Assembly: GCF_014145675.1 (NCBI RefSeq)
Contig: NZ_JACGZW010000013.1
Coordinates: forward strand, 124,001-188,000
DNA length: 64,000 nt
Reading direction: 5' to 3'
From: Amycolatopsis dendrobii
Lineage (GTDB): Bacteria > Actinomycetota > Actinomycetes > Mycobacteriales > Pseudonocardiaceae
Under the pieces are notes generated by a model. That model made no database searches. It saw only the letters and a program-made list of their open reading frames with translations, and was not told where the DNA came from. This document shows, in pieces, positions 16,564-24,905 of this stretch. Positions within the stretch are counted from its first letter, which is position 1. Each line of letters starts with the position of its first letter. Made by a program: the position numbers and the translations under genes.

Positions 16564-17927
16564 TCGTCGGCCTTTCGATAGCGTCGGATGAGGTAGTAGG
16601 CCAGGGCGGCGACCGCGCCCGCGACCCACGGGGTGAGGTCGCCGAACTGCGGGAAGCGCGCCGCGAACGCGCCGGTGTAGAGGCTTTGGTTCATGAACGG
16701 CACGGAGACCGCGATGGCGATCACGAACGCCGCCAGGCCAGGGCGGAACCGCCGGGCGCGGTCGAAATACCGCCGCGGGTCGATCTCCTGGCGGCCGAAT
16801 ACCACGGCGTCCACGACGACGATCCCGAGCCAGGGGCCGATCCAATACCCCATCAGGAACAGGAAATTCTGGAAGGTGCCGAAGACGGATCCGGCGTTGT
16901 GCCCGGCGACGAAACCCACTGCGGTCCCGAGTACGCCGATGATGATCGCGGAGATCCAGCGGCGAACCTTCGCACCCGCCATCAGCAGGCCGAGCGACGC
17001 GGTGTAGATGTCCAGGACGCTGCCGGAGATCGAAGCCGCGAGCAGTGCCACCAGGATGACGGCGGCGAGGCCGGCCGGGATCAGCTTCGCCACCAGGTCG
17101 GTCGGACTGTCCACAGTGATCACGGTGCCGATCGCCGCTCCGACGACCGCCATCCACAGCCCGGCCAGCGACGCGCCGGAGAACGCCGCGAGCAGCACCC
17201 GCCGCCGGGACGTGTCGCGCGGCAGGTAGCGCGTGTAGTCCGAACCGCCGATCGACCAGCCGAACGTCCTGGTCGAAGCGAGGGCGACGGTGGTCAGCAT
17301 GCCTCCGGCGACTCCGCCCGCGCCCCGGTGCAGGACGTCGCCCGGCGCGGCGAGATCGCCTTTCGCCAGGCCGTACCAGGTGAGGATCACGAACAGCACG
17401 GACGCGACGATCGCGAGGAAGCGTTCGGCCTGGTGCACCAGATCGTGCCCGACGATCGCGATGACGATCTGCACCGCCGCCACCGCGACGAGCGAAACCA
17501 GGAACGGCAGCCCGAACAGTTCGCGGACGATGTAGGCGCCGAGCACGGTGTTCACCGCGAAGTAGCCGAGGCCGGTCAGGCACAGGAGCAGCACCGGCAG
17601 GAAATTGCCGTAGTAGCCGAACGGAATCCGCGACTGGATCATCTGCGGCACCCCGGCGCGGGGTCCCATCGAGGCGGCGAAGCCCAGCAGGACGCTGCCG
17701 ATCAGGATGCCGACGGCCAGCGAGAGGACGGCCTCGCCGAAGCCGAGGCCGAGGAACGCGGTGGGAATGGCGCCGACCGCGAGCGCGGAGTACTGCAGAT
17801 TTCCCGCGAACCACAGGGAAAAGGCGGAGCGCGGCGAACCGTGGCGCTGGTCGTCGGGAATCCTTTCGATGCCGTGGTGCTCGACGGACACGGCGGGTGG
17901 GCGGACTGCGTGGGCGTCTTTGACCAT
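16560..17927 (-). CDS. NCS1-family nucleobase/heterocycle permease
   Basis: This 455-residue protein has about twelve transmembrane helices and nucleobase:cation symporter-1 features (SLWFAGNLQY at the first helix, GPRAGVPQMIQSRIPFG between helices 2 and 3, and FGWSIGGSDYTRYLP in the middle). Relatives carry cytosine, purines, allantoin or hydantoins. It is the first gene of the leftward operon and its promoter region faces the monooxygenase gene. It should import the substrate of the pathway. Confidence 0.88.
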   Translation of the reverse strand: MVKDAHAVRPPAVSVEHHGIERIPDDQRHGSPRSAFSLWFAGNLQYSALAVGAIPTAFLGLGFGEAVLSLAVGILIGSVLLGFAASMGPRAGVPQMIQSRIPFGYYGNFLPVLLLCLTGLGYFAVNTVLGAYIVRELFGLPFLVSLVAVAAVQIVIAIVGHDLVHQAERFLAIVASVLFVILTWYGLAKGDLAAPGDVLHRGAGGVAGGMLTTVALASTRTFGWSIGGSDYTRYLPRDTSRRRVLLAAFSGASLAGLWMAVVGAAIGTVITVDSPTDLVAKLIPAGLAAVILVALLAASISGSVLDIYTASLGLLMAGAKVRRWISAIIIGVLGTAVGFVAGHNAGSVFGTFQNFLFLMGYWIGPWLGIVVVDAVVFGRQEIDPRRYFDRARRFRPGLAAFVIAIAVSVPFMNQSLYTGAFAARFPQFGDLTPWVAGAVAALAYYLIRRYRKADE

Positions 17928-17960
17928 CTGTCCTCCAGCGGAGAGCCCCCTGCGACGGAA

Positions 17961-18079
17961 GTGTTGATATAGGTAACACGGCTGGCACAGCCTGCGCTGC
18001 GCCTTCCCAAGATGTCAAGAGGCCGCTGGGGTCTTGACACTCCGCAGGTCGCACCGCACAGTGTTGATATTACTTACAT
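17961..18079. promoter_or_regulatory. Two operator-like direct repeats between divergent permease and monooxygenase genes
   Basis: GTGTTGATAT occurs at 17961-17970 and again at 18061-18070, exactly 100 bp apart in the same orientation. Each is followed by a TTAC/GTAAC-like tail: AGGTAACAC (17971-17979) and TACTTACAT (18071-18079). The first copy forms a GTGTT-N9-AACAC inverted repeat and the second is a weaker form. The sites flank the shared promoter region and probably bind one regulator of both transcripts. The XRE-cupin protein at 19327 is one candidate. Confidence 0.55.
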
Positions 18080-18120
18080 TTTGCCGACGACCCGGCGAGC
18101 CCGGGCGGGATGGAGGCGCT

Positions 18121-19287
18121 GTGCGGCACGGAGTGTTTTTCTTCGGCTCGGTCGAGATGCCGGACGTGCTGGCCGGGAACCCGGTGCCCGCCGCGCGGCG
18201 CCGCGCCACTCGCGAGCAGGTGTGGCACGCGCACGAGCGGCTGGTCGGGATGGGCGAGCTGGCCGAGGAGCTGGGGTACGACAGCTATTGGCTGGCAGAG
18301 CACCATTTCCAGCACGAGGGCTACGAGGTCGTGCCCAACGCGATGATGCTCGAAGCGCATCTGGCCGCGCGGACGTCGCGGATCCGGCTGGGTTCGATGT
18401 TCAGCATCGTCCCGCAGTGGAATCCGCTGCGGCTGGCCGAGGACTTCAGCAGCCTGTTGAACCTCTCCGGCGGACGAGCCGTGCTCGGCGTCGGCCGGGG
18501 AACGGTTTCTCGCGAACTGCGCAGCCTCACCGCGCATCAGGCGGACATCGGCGTGATGACGTCCAGCGAGGAACGCAAGGTCATCGACGCGCACAACCGC
18601 GAGGTGTTCGCCGAGTACATGGACATCGTGCGCACGGCGTTGAGCCAGGAAACCTTCTCGTACAACGGGAAGTTCTTCGAACTGCCGCCGCCGGACAACC
18701 GCGACCCCGAGCACGAGGCGGACACGCTGACGCTGGTGCCGGGTCCGTTGCATCCCGTGGAGATCTGGCAAGCGGTCACCAGTCCGCCCACTTTGGACTA
18801 CGCGGCCGAGGTCGGCCACGGCTGTGTCTGGTGGAACCAGTACCACGGATACATCCGCGAGCAGTGGGAGCGGTACGCCGAACTGTACGAACGGCGCCAC
18901 GGCACGCGGCTGGCCCCGGGGCAGAACCGCATTCTGGTGCTGCCGGTGCACATCGCAGACACTCACGAGGAGGCTTGGCGCACCGGGCGGATCGGGCACG
19001 ACGAGTTCTGGAACCTGCTCGCGCCGTTCGGCTGGAGCAGCGGCTACCGCGGCGACGACGGGAAGCGGGCCCCGGCCGGGCTGGTGCCGACGCTGGAGCA
19101 GTCCACGCAGCAGAAGTGCTGGGCGGTGGGCACGCCGGAGGAGGTCGCGGAGATCGTGCAGCATCACAAGGACACGCTCGGCCTCGAACAGCTCGTGGTG
19201 TTCCCGCATTTCCCCGGGCACACCTACGACATGGCCGCCGAGCAGATGCGGCGCTTCAGCGAACAGGTCGTTCCGCTGCTGCGCTGA
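18121..19287 (+). CDS. Luciferase-like (LLM) flavin-dependent monooxygenase
   Basis: The GTG start at 18121 follows GGAGG at 18112-18116 and gives 388 residues. The protein has the bacterial luciferase-like barrel: an early WLAEHHFQHEGY motif, LGSMFSIVPQWNPLRLAEDF, and GRAVLGVGRGTVSREL. The family uses reduced FMN and oxygen, as in RutA, SsuD or NtaA. The nearest companions are a divergent FMN reductase, RidA, creatininase-family amidohydrolase and NCS1 permease, giving a set comparable with the Rut pyrimidine pathway but not orthologous to it. Oxidative ring opening of an imported N-heterocycle is the inferred role. Confidence 0.87.
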   Translation: MRHGVFFFGSVEMPDVLAGNPVPAARRRATREQVWHAHERLVGMGELAEELGYDSYWLAEHHFQHEGYEVVPNAMMLEAHLAARTSRIRLGSMFSIVPQWNPLRLAEDFSSLLNLSGGRAVLGVGRGTVSRELRSLTAHQADIGVMTSSEERKVIDAHNREVFAEYMDIVRTALSQETFSYNGKFFELPPPDNRDPEHEADTLTLVPGPLHPVEIWQAVTSPPTLDYAAEVGHGCVWWNQYHGYIREQWERYAELYERRHGTRLAPGQNRILVLPVHIADTHEEAWRTGRIGHDEFWNLLAPFGWSSGYRGDDGKRAPAGLVPTLEQSTQQKCWAVGTPEEVAEIVQHHKDTLGLEQLVVFPHFPGHTYDMAAEQMRRFSEQVVPLLR

Positions 19288-19298
19288 GCCTTTTTCCG

Positions 19299-19328
19299 GA
19301 CCGCGCGGCTCGCCAGGGCCGCGCGGTC
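19299..19328. terminator. Hairpin between convergent monooxygenase and XRE-cupin genes
   Basis: Eleven-base perfect arms (GACCGCGCGGC at 19299-19309, complement at 19318-19328) enclose an eight-base loop. There is no T-tract on either side. It overlaps the end of the XRE-cupin stop codon. It is probably a bidirectional terminator of the hairpin-only type seen in actinomycetes. Confidence 0.55.
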
Positions 19329-19911
19329 ATTCCCCTGCGTTGATCAGCAGGACCCGGACCGGTTCGTCGCCCAGCCTGCGCCAGCGATGCGGCCGCGACC
19401 CCGGATAGGTCGCCACGTCGGCCTCGCCCAGTTGCTCGCGGCGCCCGTCGGCGAAATCCAGCTCGATCCGCCCGGTGACGACGTAGAGCATCTCCTGCCC
19501 GACGTGCTCGAAATACTCGCCGAACTCGGCCGGTCCGCCGGTGTATTCGATGGGCTGCACCGGAAAACCCGCCCTGGACAGCGCCCGCGCCGTGGACCCG
19601 GTCGGGATCTCGGCTCCGGGCATCACCATTCCCTCGTCGGCGCGCAGCAATCCGACGCCTTGTTCCGCAGGTCCCGCGAGAAGCGCGGACACGGTGGTGT
19701 CCAGCGCGACCGCGATGCGCTGCAACGTGCTGACGCTCGCGGCGGCCAGGCCGCGTTCGAACTGGCTGAGAAAAGCGTGCGACAGGCGGGAAACCTCGCC
19801 GACTTGCTTCAGGGTCAGCCCTCGGCCGCGCCGCAATTCGCGCACCCGCGCCCCGAGCATCCGCGCCGGATCCGGCGCGTCTCCGGCATCGGGGGCGGGA
19901 GGGGTTCGCAT
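19327..19911 (-). CDS. XRE-family regulator with C-terminal cupin domain
   Basis: This 194-residue protein has an N-terminal helix-turn-helix (ELRRGRGLTLKQVGEVSRLSHAFLSQFERG, residues about 25-55) and a C-terminal cupin (YFEHVGQEMLYVVTGRIELDF, then SRPHRWRRL). This layout is typical of regulators of amine, nucleobase or amino-acid catabolism. It is convergent with the monooxygenase and is the nearest regulator to that pathway, so it is the best candidate for the 100-bp-spaced repeats. The effector is unknown. Confidence 0.85.
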   Translation of the reverse strand: MRTPPAPDAGDAPDPARMLGARVRELRRGRGLTLKQVGEVSRLSHAFLSQFERGLAAASVSTLQRIAVALDTTVSALLAGPAEQGVGLLRADEGMVMPGAEIPTGSTARALSRAGFPVQPIEYTGGPAEFGEYFEHVGQEMLYVVTGRIELDFADGRREQLGEADVATYPGSRPHRWRRLGDEPVRVLLINAGE

Positions 19912-20031
19912 GGGGCCGACTATACCGGAGCCGGGGTGTTCCGAAGTGGACGCCGGATCCGAATGCGGCGATGTGCAAGGGAAATTCTTGCCGGGGACCT
20001 TGGCGGCGCGCCGCCGTGGGGAACCGCGAAC

Positions 20032-20505
20032 TCACCAGCAGGCACCGGTGTGCATGCGTCCGCCTCGGCAGACGCGTTCGAAGGCCTTGATCGAGCTGCA
20101 GAAGCCGTCGAGAACGTCGGTATTGACGGCGTCCTCGACGGTCGCGCCGTCCTGGAGCGCGGTCCAGACGCCCGGTGCGAGCTGTACGGCCCGGGCGGTG
20201 CCCTGCATCTGGAACCAATTGCGCACCTGGCTCGGCAATGACGAGACCTGCACGACCTTGGGGTAGCCGGCCGGAAGCGGTGCGGATGGCGAGGATGTCG
20301 CCGGTGCTTCCGCGGTGGTGGAGACAGCGGTCGTGTCCGACGGCGGCGGGCTGGCGGACGACGGAGCGCTCGAAGCCGCGGCTGACGAGGACGGCGTGCC
20401 TGGCGGGCTCGCAGCTTGAGTGCCGGGGCCTGCGCACGCAGCACAGGCGAATGCGCAGAGCGCGCTGAGGAGTACGCGCTTGCTCGGTCGTTTTCGCTGC
20501 GTCAT
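20032..20505 (-). CDS. Small secreted or lipid-anchored protein, function unknown
   Basis: This 157-residue protein has a basic N-terminus and a Cys-rich hydrophobic segment (VLLSALCAFACAACAG) that may be an imperfect lipobox. A Ser/Pro/Ala linker follows at residues about 30-78, and then a compact domain with Cys near FCSSIKAFERVCRGG. The linker suggests exposure outside the membrane. GGAGG precedes the ATG. I do not recognise the family. It is divergent from the GntR operon. Confidence 0.7.
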   Translation of the reverse strand: MTQRKRPSKRVLLSALCAFACAACAGPGTQAASPPGTPSSSAAASSAPSSASPPPSDTTAVSTTAEAPATSSPSAPLPAGYPKVVQVSSLPSQVRNWFQMQGTARAVQLAPGVWTALQDGATVEDAVNTDVLDGFCSSIKAFERVCRGGRMHTGACW

Positions 20506-20673
20506 CGCGGTTCAACCTCCCTGGCTGTGCCAACGCGGATCTCGTTCGCTGAGCGCCTGACCAGTCCGGCTGGTGCTCTTCGGGTCGGCGCCGGCCGGAC
20601 GGCTGTTGCTCGACTGGACCGGCTTGTCGTCGAAAAGCGATGCCAGAGGCGAGGGTGGCGAGCCAGTTGACAC

Positions 20674-20689
20674 ACTTAGTACACTAAGT
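20674..20689 (+). promoter_or_regulatory. GntR operator overlapping a leaderless promoter
   Basis: ACTTAGT-AC-ACTAAGT is a perfect 7+7 palindrome with a 2-bp centre, ending three bases before the ATG at 20693. It contains TACACT (20680-20685), a TANNNT -10 element seven bases from the start codon, and no Shine-Dalgarno is present. A bound dimer would block the promoter, which suggests autoregulation by the GntR protein. TTGACA at 20667-20672 is too close to be its -35. Confidence 0.65.
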
Positions 20690-20692
20690 TGC

Positions 20693-21412
20693 ATGACCGG
20701 TCGACCCAGTCGTGCGCCGCTGTATCGCACGATTCAGAGCGAGATCCAGCGCGACATCCTGAGCGGCAGGCTGAAGCCGGGGGACTGGCTCCCGTCGGAG
20801 AGCCAGCTCCGGGCGCAGTACGGGGTGTCCCAGACGTCCGTCCGGCGCGCCTTTCAGGAGTTGCAGCGGCTCGGGCTGGTGGAGCGGTTCCACGGCCGGG
20901 GCAGCATCGTCGCGTCGAACGAGATCCGGGCGATGAGTCCGATGCTCGGGCTGGGGCGCGAGCTCCGGCAGCGCGGCTTCGCGATCCGGCCCGAGTTGCT
21001 CGGCAATGCCGAGGAACCCGCCGGGAAGGCAGTCGCCAAGGCGCTCGACCTCGAACCCGGCGACACCGTGAGCCACATCGAGCGGCGGTACTGGATCGGC
21101 GACGATCCGTTCGTCTTCCTCGACCACTATCTGGCGCCCCAGCCGGGAATCGACTTCGCCGAGTTCACCGGGGATTCGCTGTACGCGTTCCTCTCCGGCC
21201 GCGACGCGCAGCCCACGCACGCCCGCGAACGGGTCAGCGCCGTCAATCTCTCCGCGGCGGAGGCTGAGCGGCTCCAGGTCGAGCCCGGGGTCGCGGCGAT
21301 GCTGCGCGAGCGCACGTCCTTCGGAGCCGATCAGCGTCCGGTGGAGTTCACCCGGTACATCCTGCGCGGCGATCGCTACCACCTCGACATCGACCTCAGA
21401 AGCGAGCGATGA
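20693..21412 (+). CDS. GntR-family regulator with UTRA (HutC-type) ligand domain
   Basis: This 239-residue protein has an N-terminal winged helix (SEIQRDILSGRLKPGDWLPSE, then YGVSQTSVRRAFQELQRLGL) and a C-terminal UTRA domain starting near residue 80, with VSHIERRYWIGDDPFVFLDHYL. The start is ATG 20693, directly after the palindrome. It overlaps the PfkB gene by ATGA, so it heads the operon of sugar kinase, glycohydrolase and transporter and probably senses a sugar or nucleoside phosphate. Confidence 0.88.
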   Translation: MTGRPSRAPLYRTIQSEIQRDILSGRLKPGDWLPSESQLRAQYGVSQTSVRRAFQELQRLGLVERFHGRGSIVASNEIRAMSPMLGLGRELRQRGFAIRPELLGNAEEPAGKAVAKALDLEPGDTVSHIERRYWIGDDPFVFLDHYLAPQPGIDFAEFTGDSLYAFLSGRDAQPTHARERVSAVNLSAAEAERLQVEPGVAAMLRERTSFGADQRPVEFTRYILRGDRYHLDIDLRSER

Positions 21413-22344
21413 GCGCCGGGCCGCGGCTCGTCGTCGTGGGGGACGCGAGCATCGACTACTTCGTCCAGGTTCCGCACATCGCGGGCAACGACAACAAGGC
21501 CATCGGCTCCCTGTCCGGCGTGTACGGCGGCGGAATGAGCGCCAATCTCGCCGCCGCGGCGGCGCAGCACGGCATCGCGGTCGACCTGATCACGAAGACC
21601 GGCGCGGGGCCGGACACCGACGCCGCGCTGGCCGAGCTCAGCAGGCTCGGCGTGTCGATCGAGCATTCCCTCCGCGACCTCGAGCATCCGACCTGGATGT
21701 GCTTCGTCCAGCTCGACGCGAGCGGCGAGAAGGCGCTGACCGGCGCGGACACCGGGATCAAGATTCCGGCGATCGACGAGATCGACGCGTCGGTCCTGGC
21801 GGGCGCGGACATCGTGGCGCCGCTGGCCGACGACCTCGGGTGGGCGGCCGCCGTCGGCGAACTCGCCCGGGAACGCGGAGCGCGGGTCGCCGTCGATCTC
21901 GAACCGGACGCGTTCGAGCCGGGCCAGCCTGAGTTCGCGCGGCTGCTCGGGCTCAGCGACATCGTCTTCGTCAACGCCGCCTCGGCGGCCAAACTCGCGG
22001 CCACCTCGCGCGGTGCGGCCCGGCGGCTGATCCAGCTCGGCGCGGAACTCGTTGTCATCAGCGAAGGCGCGCACGGAGCGTCCACTGTGGACAAGGACGG
22101 CATCGTGCATCGCGCGCGGTTGAACGGCGAGGTGACCGCCATCGACACGACCGGTGCCGGGGACGCGCTGGCCGGGGCGTTCCTGGGCGCGTTGCTGGCC
22201 GGAGCCGAAGCAGCCGAAAGCCTTCGCCGGGCAGTAGCCCAGGCGACCCGTTGCGTCACCGCTGTCGGCGGACGCACCTATCTGTCCGGCTCGCAGCGCG
22301 GCGACTGGCCAGACGACCTGATCACGATCACGACTGAGAGGTAA
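21409..22344 (+). CDS. PfkB-family carbohydrate kinase (ribokinase-like)
   Basis: This 311-residue protein has the PfkB N-terminal motif (VYGGGMSANLAAAAAQHG) and the C-terminal signature DTTGAGDALAGAF with the catalytic Asp. Ribokinase-like enzymes phosphorylate sugars or nucleosides. With the ADP-ribosylglycohydrolase-fold protein next door, phosphorylation of a released pentose or of the whole nucleoside is plausible. It lies five bases from the next gene. Confidence 0.88.
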   Translation: MSAGPRLVVVGDASIDYFVQVPHIAGNDNKAIGSLSGVYGGGMSANLAAAAAQHGIAVDLITKTGAGPDTDAALAELSRLGVSIEHSLRDLEHPTWMCFVQLDASGEKALTGADTGIKIPAIDEIDASVLAGADIVAPLADDLGWAAAVGELARERGARVAVDLEPDAFEPGQPEFARLLGLSDIVFVNAASAAKLAATSRGAARRLIQLGAELVVISEGAHGASTVDKDGIVHRARLNGEVTAIDTTGAGDALAGAFLGALLAGAEAAESLRRAVAQATRCVTAVGGRTYLSGSQRGDWPDDLITITTER

Positions 22345-22349
22345 CCGAC

Positions 22350-23381
22350 TTGAATTCTGTGCTGCGTTCCAAGATCCACGGCAGTCTCGCCGCGGCCTGC
22401 CTGGCCGACGCGCTCGGCGCGCCGACCGAGGAACTGAGCCGGGACCAGATCCGGGCCGCGTTCGGCGGCTACGTCACCGAATTCCACGCCCCGCTCCCCG
22501 GCGCGCCCTACGCCAAGGGGCGCGCTGCCGCGCAGATCACCGACGACTCCAGCCAGATGATCCTGCTGACCCGGCTGCTCGCCCGCACCGGAGCCGCGCT
22601 GAGCCCGGACGACATGGCGCGGCTGCTGATCGAGTGGTCCAAGAACGAGAACTACTTCCCGCACTTCGCCGGGCCGACCACCCGCGAGGCGATCGCCCGG
22701 CTGGAACGCGGCGAGGACCCGCGCGAGGTCGGCCGCACCGGGACGATCATGACCCAGGGCACCAGCAACGGGGCCGCGATGCGGGTCGGGCCGGTCGGCC
22801 TGTTCCATCACGGCGACCCGGACGCGGCGGTCCGTACCGCGTTCACCACGTGCGTGCCCAGCCACAACACGCCGCCCGGAGTCGCGGGCGCCGCGGCCGT
22901 CGCCGCTGCTGTCGCGCGGGCTTGCACTCCCGGAGCGGAGATCGTCGACATCGTCCGCGCGGCCGTCGACGGCGCGCGAGCCGGTGCCGAACTCGGCCGG
23001 ACCGAGGGTCGCGACGTGCCGGGCGCGTCGGTCGAACGGCGGATCGAGCGGGCGGTCGCGCTGGCCATCACGGCTCGCGACGACGAGCACGCGATCGACC
23101 TGATCGCCGGGGAGATCGGCGTCGGCCTGCCTGCCGCGGAAGCGGTACCGGCGGCGCTCGGGTTTTTCGTCGCCGCAGGCGGGGATCCGGTGCGCGTCGC
23201 GCGGCTGGCCGCCAACGCGGGCGGGGACAGCGACACCATCGGCTGCATGGCGGCCGCGATCGCCGGCGCGCACCGGGGGATCGAGGCGATCGACGCGGAC
23301 GCCGTCGCCGAGGTGGAACGCGCGAACGACCTCGACCTCGCCGCGCTCGCCGACGAACTCCTGGCCGCCGCGCAGCACTGA
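22350..23381 (+). CDS. ADP-ribosylglycohydrolase (DraG)-family protein
   Basis: This 343-residue all-helical hydrolase has the two-metal motifs: TDDSSQMIL near residue 65, SNGAAMRVGPVGLF, and NAGGDSDTIGCMAAAIAG near the C-terminus. DraG/ARH enzymes cleave N- or O-glycosidic bonds to ADP-ribose, but operon members beside a sugar kinase and a transporter more likely cleave a ribosyl small molecule. The start is probably TTG 22350; GTG 22359 in the same frame is the alternative. Confidence 0.85.
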   Translation: MNSVLRSKIHGSLAAACLADALGAPTEELSRDQIRAAFGGYVTEFHAPLPGAPYAKGRAAAQITDDSSQMILLTRLLARTGAALSPDDMARLLIEWSKNENYFPHFAGPTTREAIARLERGEDPREVGRTGTIMTQGTSNGAAMRVGPVGLFHHGDPDAAVRTAFTTCVPSHNTPPGVAGAAAVAAAVARACTPGAEIVDIVRAAVDGARAGAELGRTEGRDVPGASVERRIERAVALAITARDDEHAIDLIAGEIGVGLPAAEAVPAALGFFVAAGGDPVRVARLAANAGGDSDTIGCMAAAIAGAHRGIEAIDADAVAEVERANDLDLAALADELLAAAQH

Positions 23382-23419
23382 CCCTCTCTCCCCGCCCCGA
23401 TCCGAAGGGACGCTCGACG

Positions 23420-24790
23420 ATGAGCGCACGAAGCGAAGAATTCGCCACGGTGACCTGGAAGGAACGCCTCTCCTTCGGAGGCGGTGATCTGGCCACGAAC
23501 ATCGCCTGGGGTGCGCTGGCCACCTACGTGGTCTTCTTCTATACCAACGTGATCGGGGCGGCGGCGTCGGCGGTCGGCACGATCGTGCTCATCGCGCGGC
23601 TGTTCGACGGCGTCGTCGACGTCGGGATGGGCGCGATCGTCGACCGGACCTCGACCCGCTGGGGCAAGGCACGGCCCTGGGTGCTGTGGGCCGCCGCGCC
23701 GTTCGCCGTCGCGCTGATCCTGGTGTTCACCGTGCCGGGCATGGAACCGGCGCCGACGCTGGTGTACATCGCGATCACCTACGCGCTGATGAACATCGCT
23801 CTCAGCGCGGCGGTGATCCCGTACGGAACGCTGAACACCCGGATGACGCGCGACTTCACCGAACGCTCCCGGCTCAACGTCACCCGGATGTTCGGCGCCA
23901 CCCTCGGCTCGCTGGTCGTCACCGTCCTCACCCTGCCGCTGGTGAGCGCGCTCGGCGACGACCAGCGCGCGTGGATCATCACGTTCTGCCTGTTCGGTGC
24001 GGTCGCGGCGGTGCTGTTCTTCATCACCTTCCGCAATACGCGGGAACGCATCGTGGACACCGCCCCGCCGAAGGACCAGCCGGGGATCGTCGAATCGCTG
24101 AAGCTCGCCGGGCGCAACCGTTATTGGCTGCTGCTGTTCGCGATCTTCATCGTGTTCAGCGTCGCGGAATCGCTCTACACCGGAGCGACGGCCTACTTCG
24201 CCCAGTACTTCCTTGGCGACGCCGGATTCGCCGCGCTGATGTCGTTCATGCTCTACATTCCGGCGCTGCTCGGAATGCTGTTCATGCAGCCGGTGTACCA
24301 GCGTTTCGGCAAAGTCGCCCCGATGATCGCCGGCGCCGCGATCTTCGTGGCGGGGTCGGTGATCATCGCCGTCGACCCGACGGACATGACGCTGGCGGTC
24401 ACCGGTTCGATTCTCCGCGGCATCGGGCGGATCCCGATCTTCGGCGCGATCTGGGGCATGCTCCCCGACACCATCGAGTACGGCGAGTGGAAAAACGGCC
24501 GCCGGCTGGAAGGTGTGCTGTACAGCGCGGGAAGCATGGGCCAGAAACTCGGCTACGGCCTCGGTGCGGCGGTGCTGGGCTGGGTCATGGGCGCGGCGGG
24601 CTACAACGGCTTGAACCGCACCCAGCCGGATTCGGCGCTGTCGGCGATCAACGCGTTGTTCGTTTATGTGCCGATGGCGTTGTTCGTGCTGTTGATCGTC
24701 CTGTTCTGGGCGTACCGCCTGGAACGGATCTACCCGACAGTGGAGAAAGACCTGGCCGAACGGCGTGCGTCGGCTGGAGTCGCGTCGTAA
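23420..24790 (+). CDS. GPH-family sugar:cation symporter
   Basis: This 456-residue protein has about twelve helices and glycoside-pentoside-hexuronide family features (FDGVVDVGMGAIVDRTSTRWGKARPWVL, then DTIEYGEWKNGRRLEGVLYS). It imports glycosides or pentosides with Na+ or H+. It is the last gene of the GntR operon and presumably imports the ribosyl substrate. The ATG at 23420 is preceded by GAAGGGACG, a weak ribosome-binding site. Confidence 0.88.
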   Translation: MSARSEEFATVTWKERLSFGGGDLATNIAWGALATYVVFFYTNVIGAAASAVGTIVLIARLFDGVVDVGMGAIVDRTSTRWGKARPWVLWAAAPFAVALILVFTVPGMEPAPTLVYIAITYALMNIALSAAVIPYGTLNTRMTRDFTERSRLNVTRMFGATLGSLVVTVLTLPLVSALGDDQRAWIITFCLFGAVAAVLFFITFRNTRERIVDTAPPKDQPGIVESLKLAGRNRYWLLLFAIFIVFSVAESLYTGATAYFAQYFLGDAGFAALMSFMLYIPALLGMLFMQPVYQRFGKVAPMIAGAAIFVAGSVIIAVDPTDMTLAVTGSILRGIGRIPIFGAIWGMLPDTIEYGEWKNGRRLEGVLYSAGSMGQKLGYGLGAAVLGWVMGAAGYNGLNRTQPDSALSAINALFVYVPMALFVLLIVLFWAYRLERIYPTVEKDLAERRASAGVAS

Positions 24791-24905
24791 GCGGTCTCGA
24801 GGTGGGGTTGTCCCTACCGTGCTCGGGCAGCCAGCGGTATCGAGGTTGACCGGGTTGTTCGCCACGCTGATGTAACGGAAGTTCCGTTGCGTGGAGGGGG
24901 ATTCG

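Noticed and set aside
20667..20672. TTGACA as the -35 of the gntR promoter
   Set aside because: It lies only seven bases from the TACACT element, and a 17-bp spacing would put the -10 on the start codon. TACACT alone with a leaderless start fits better.
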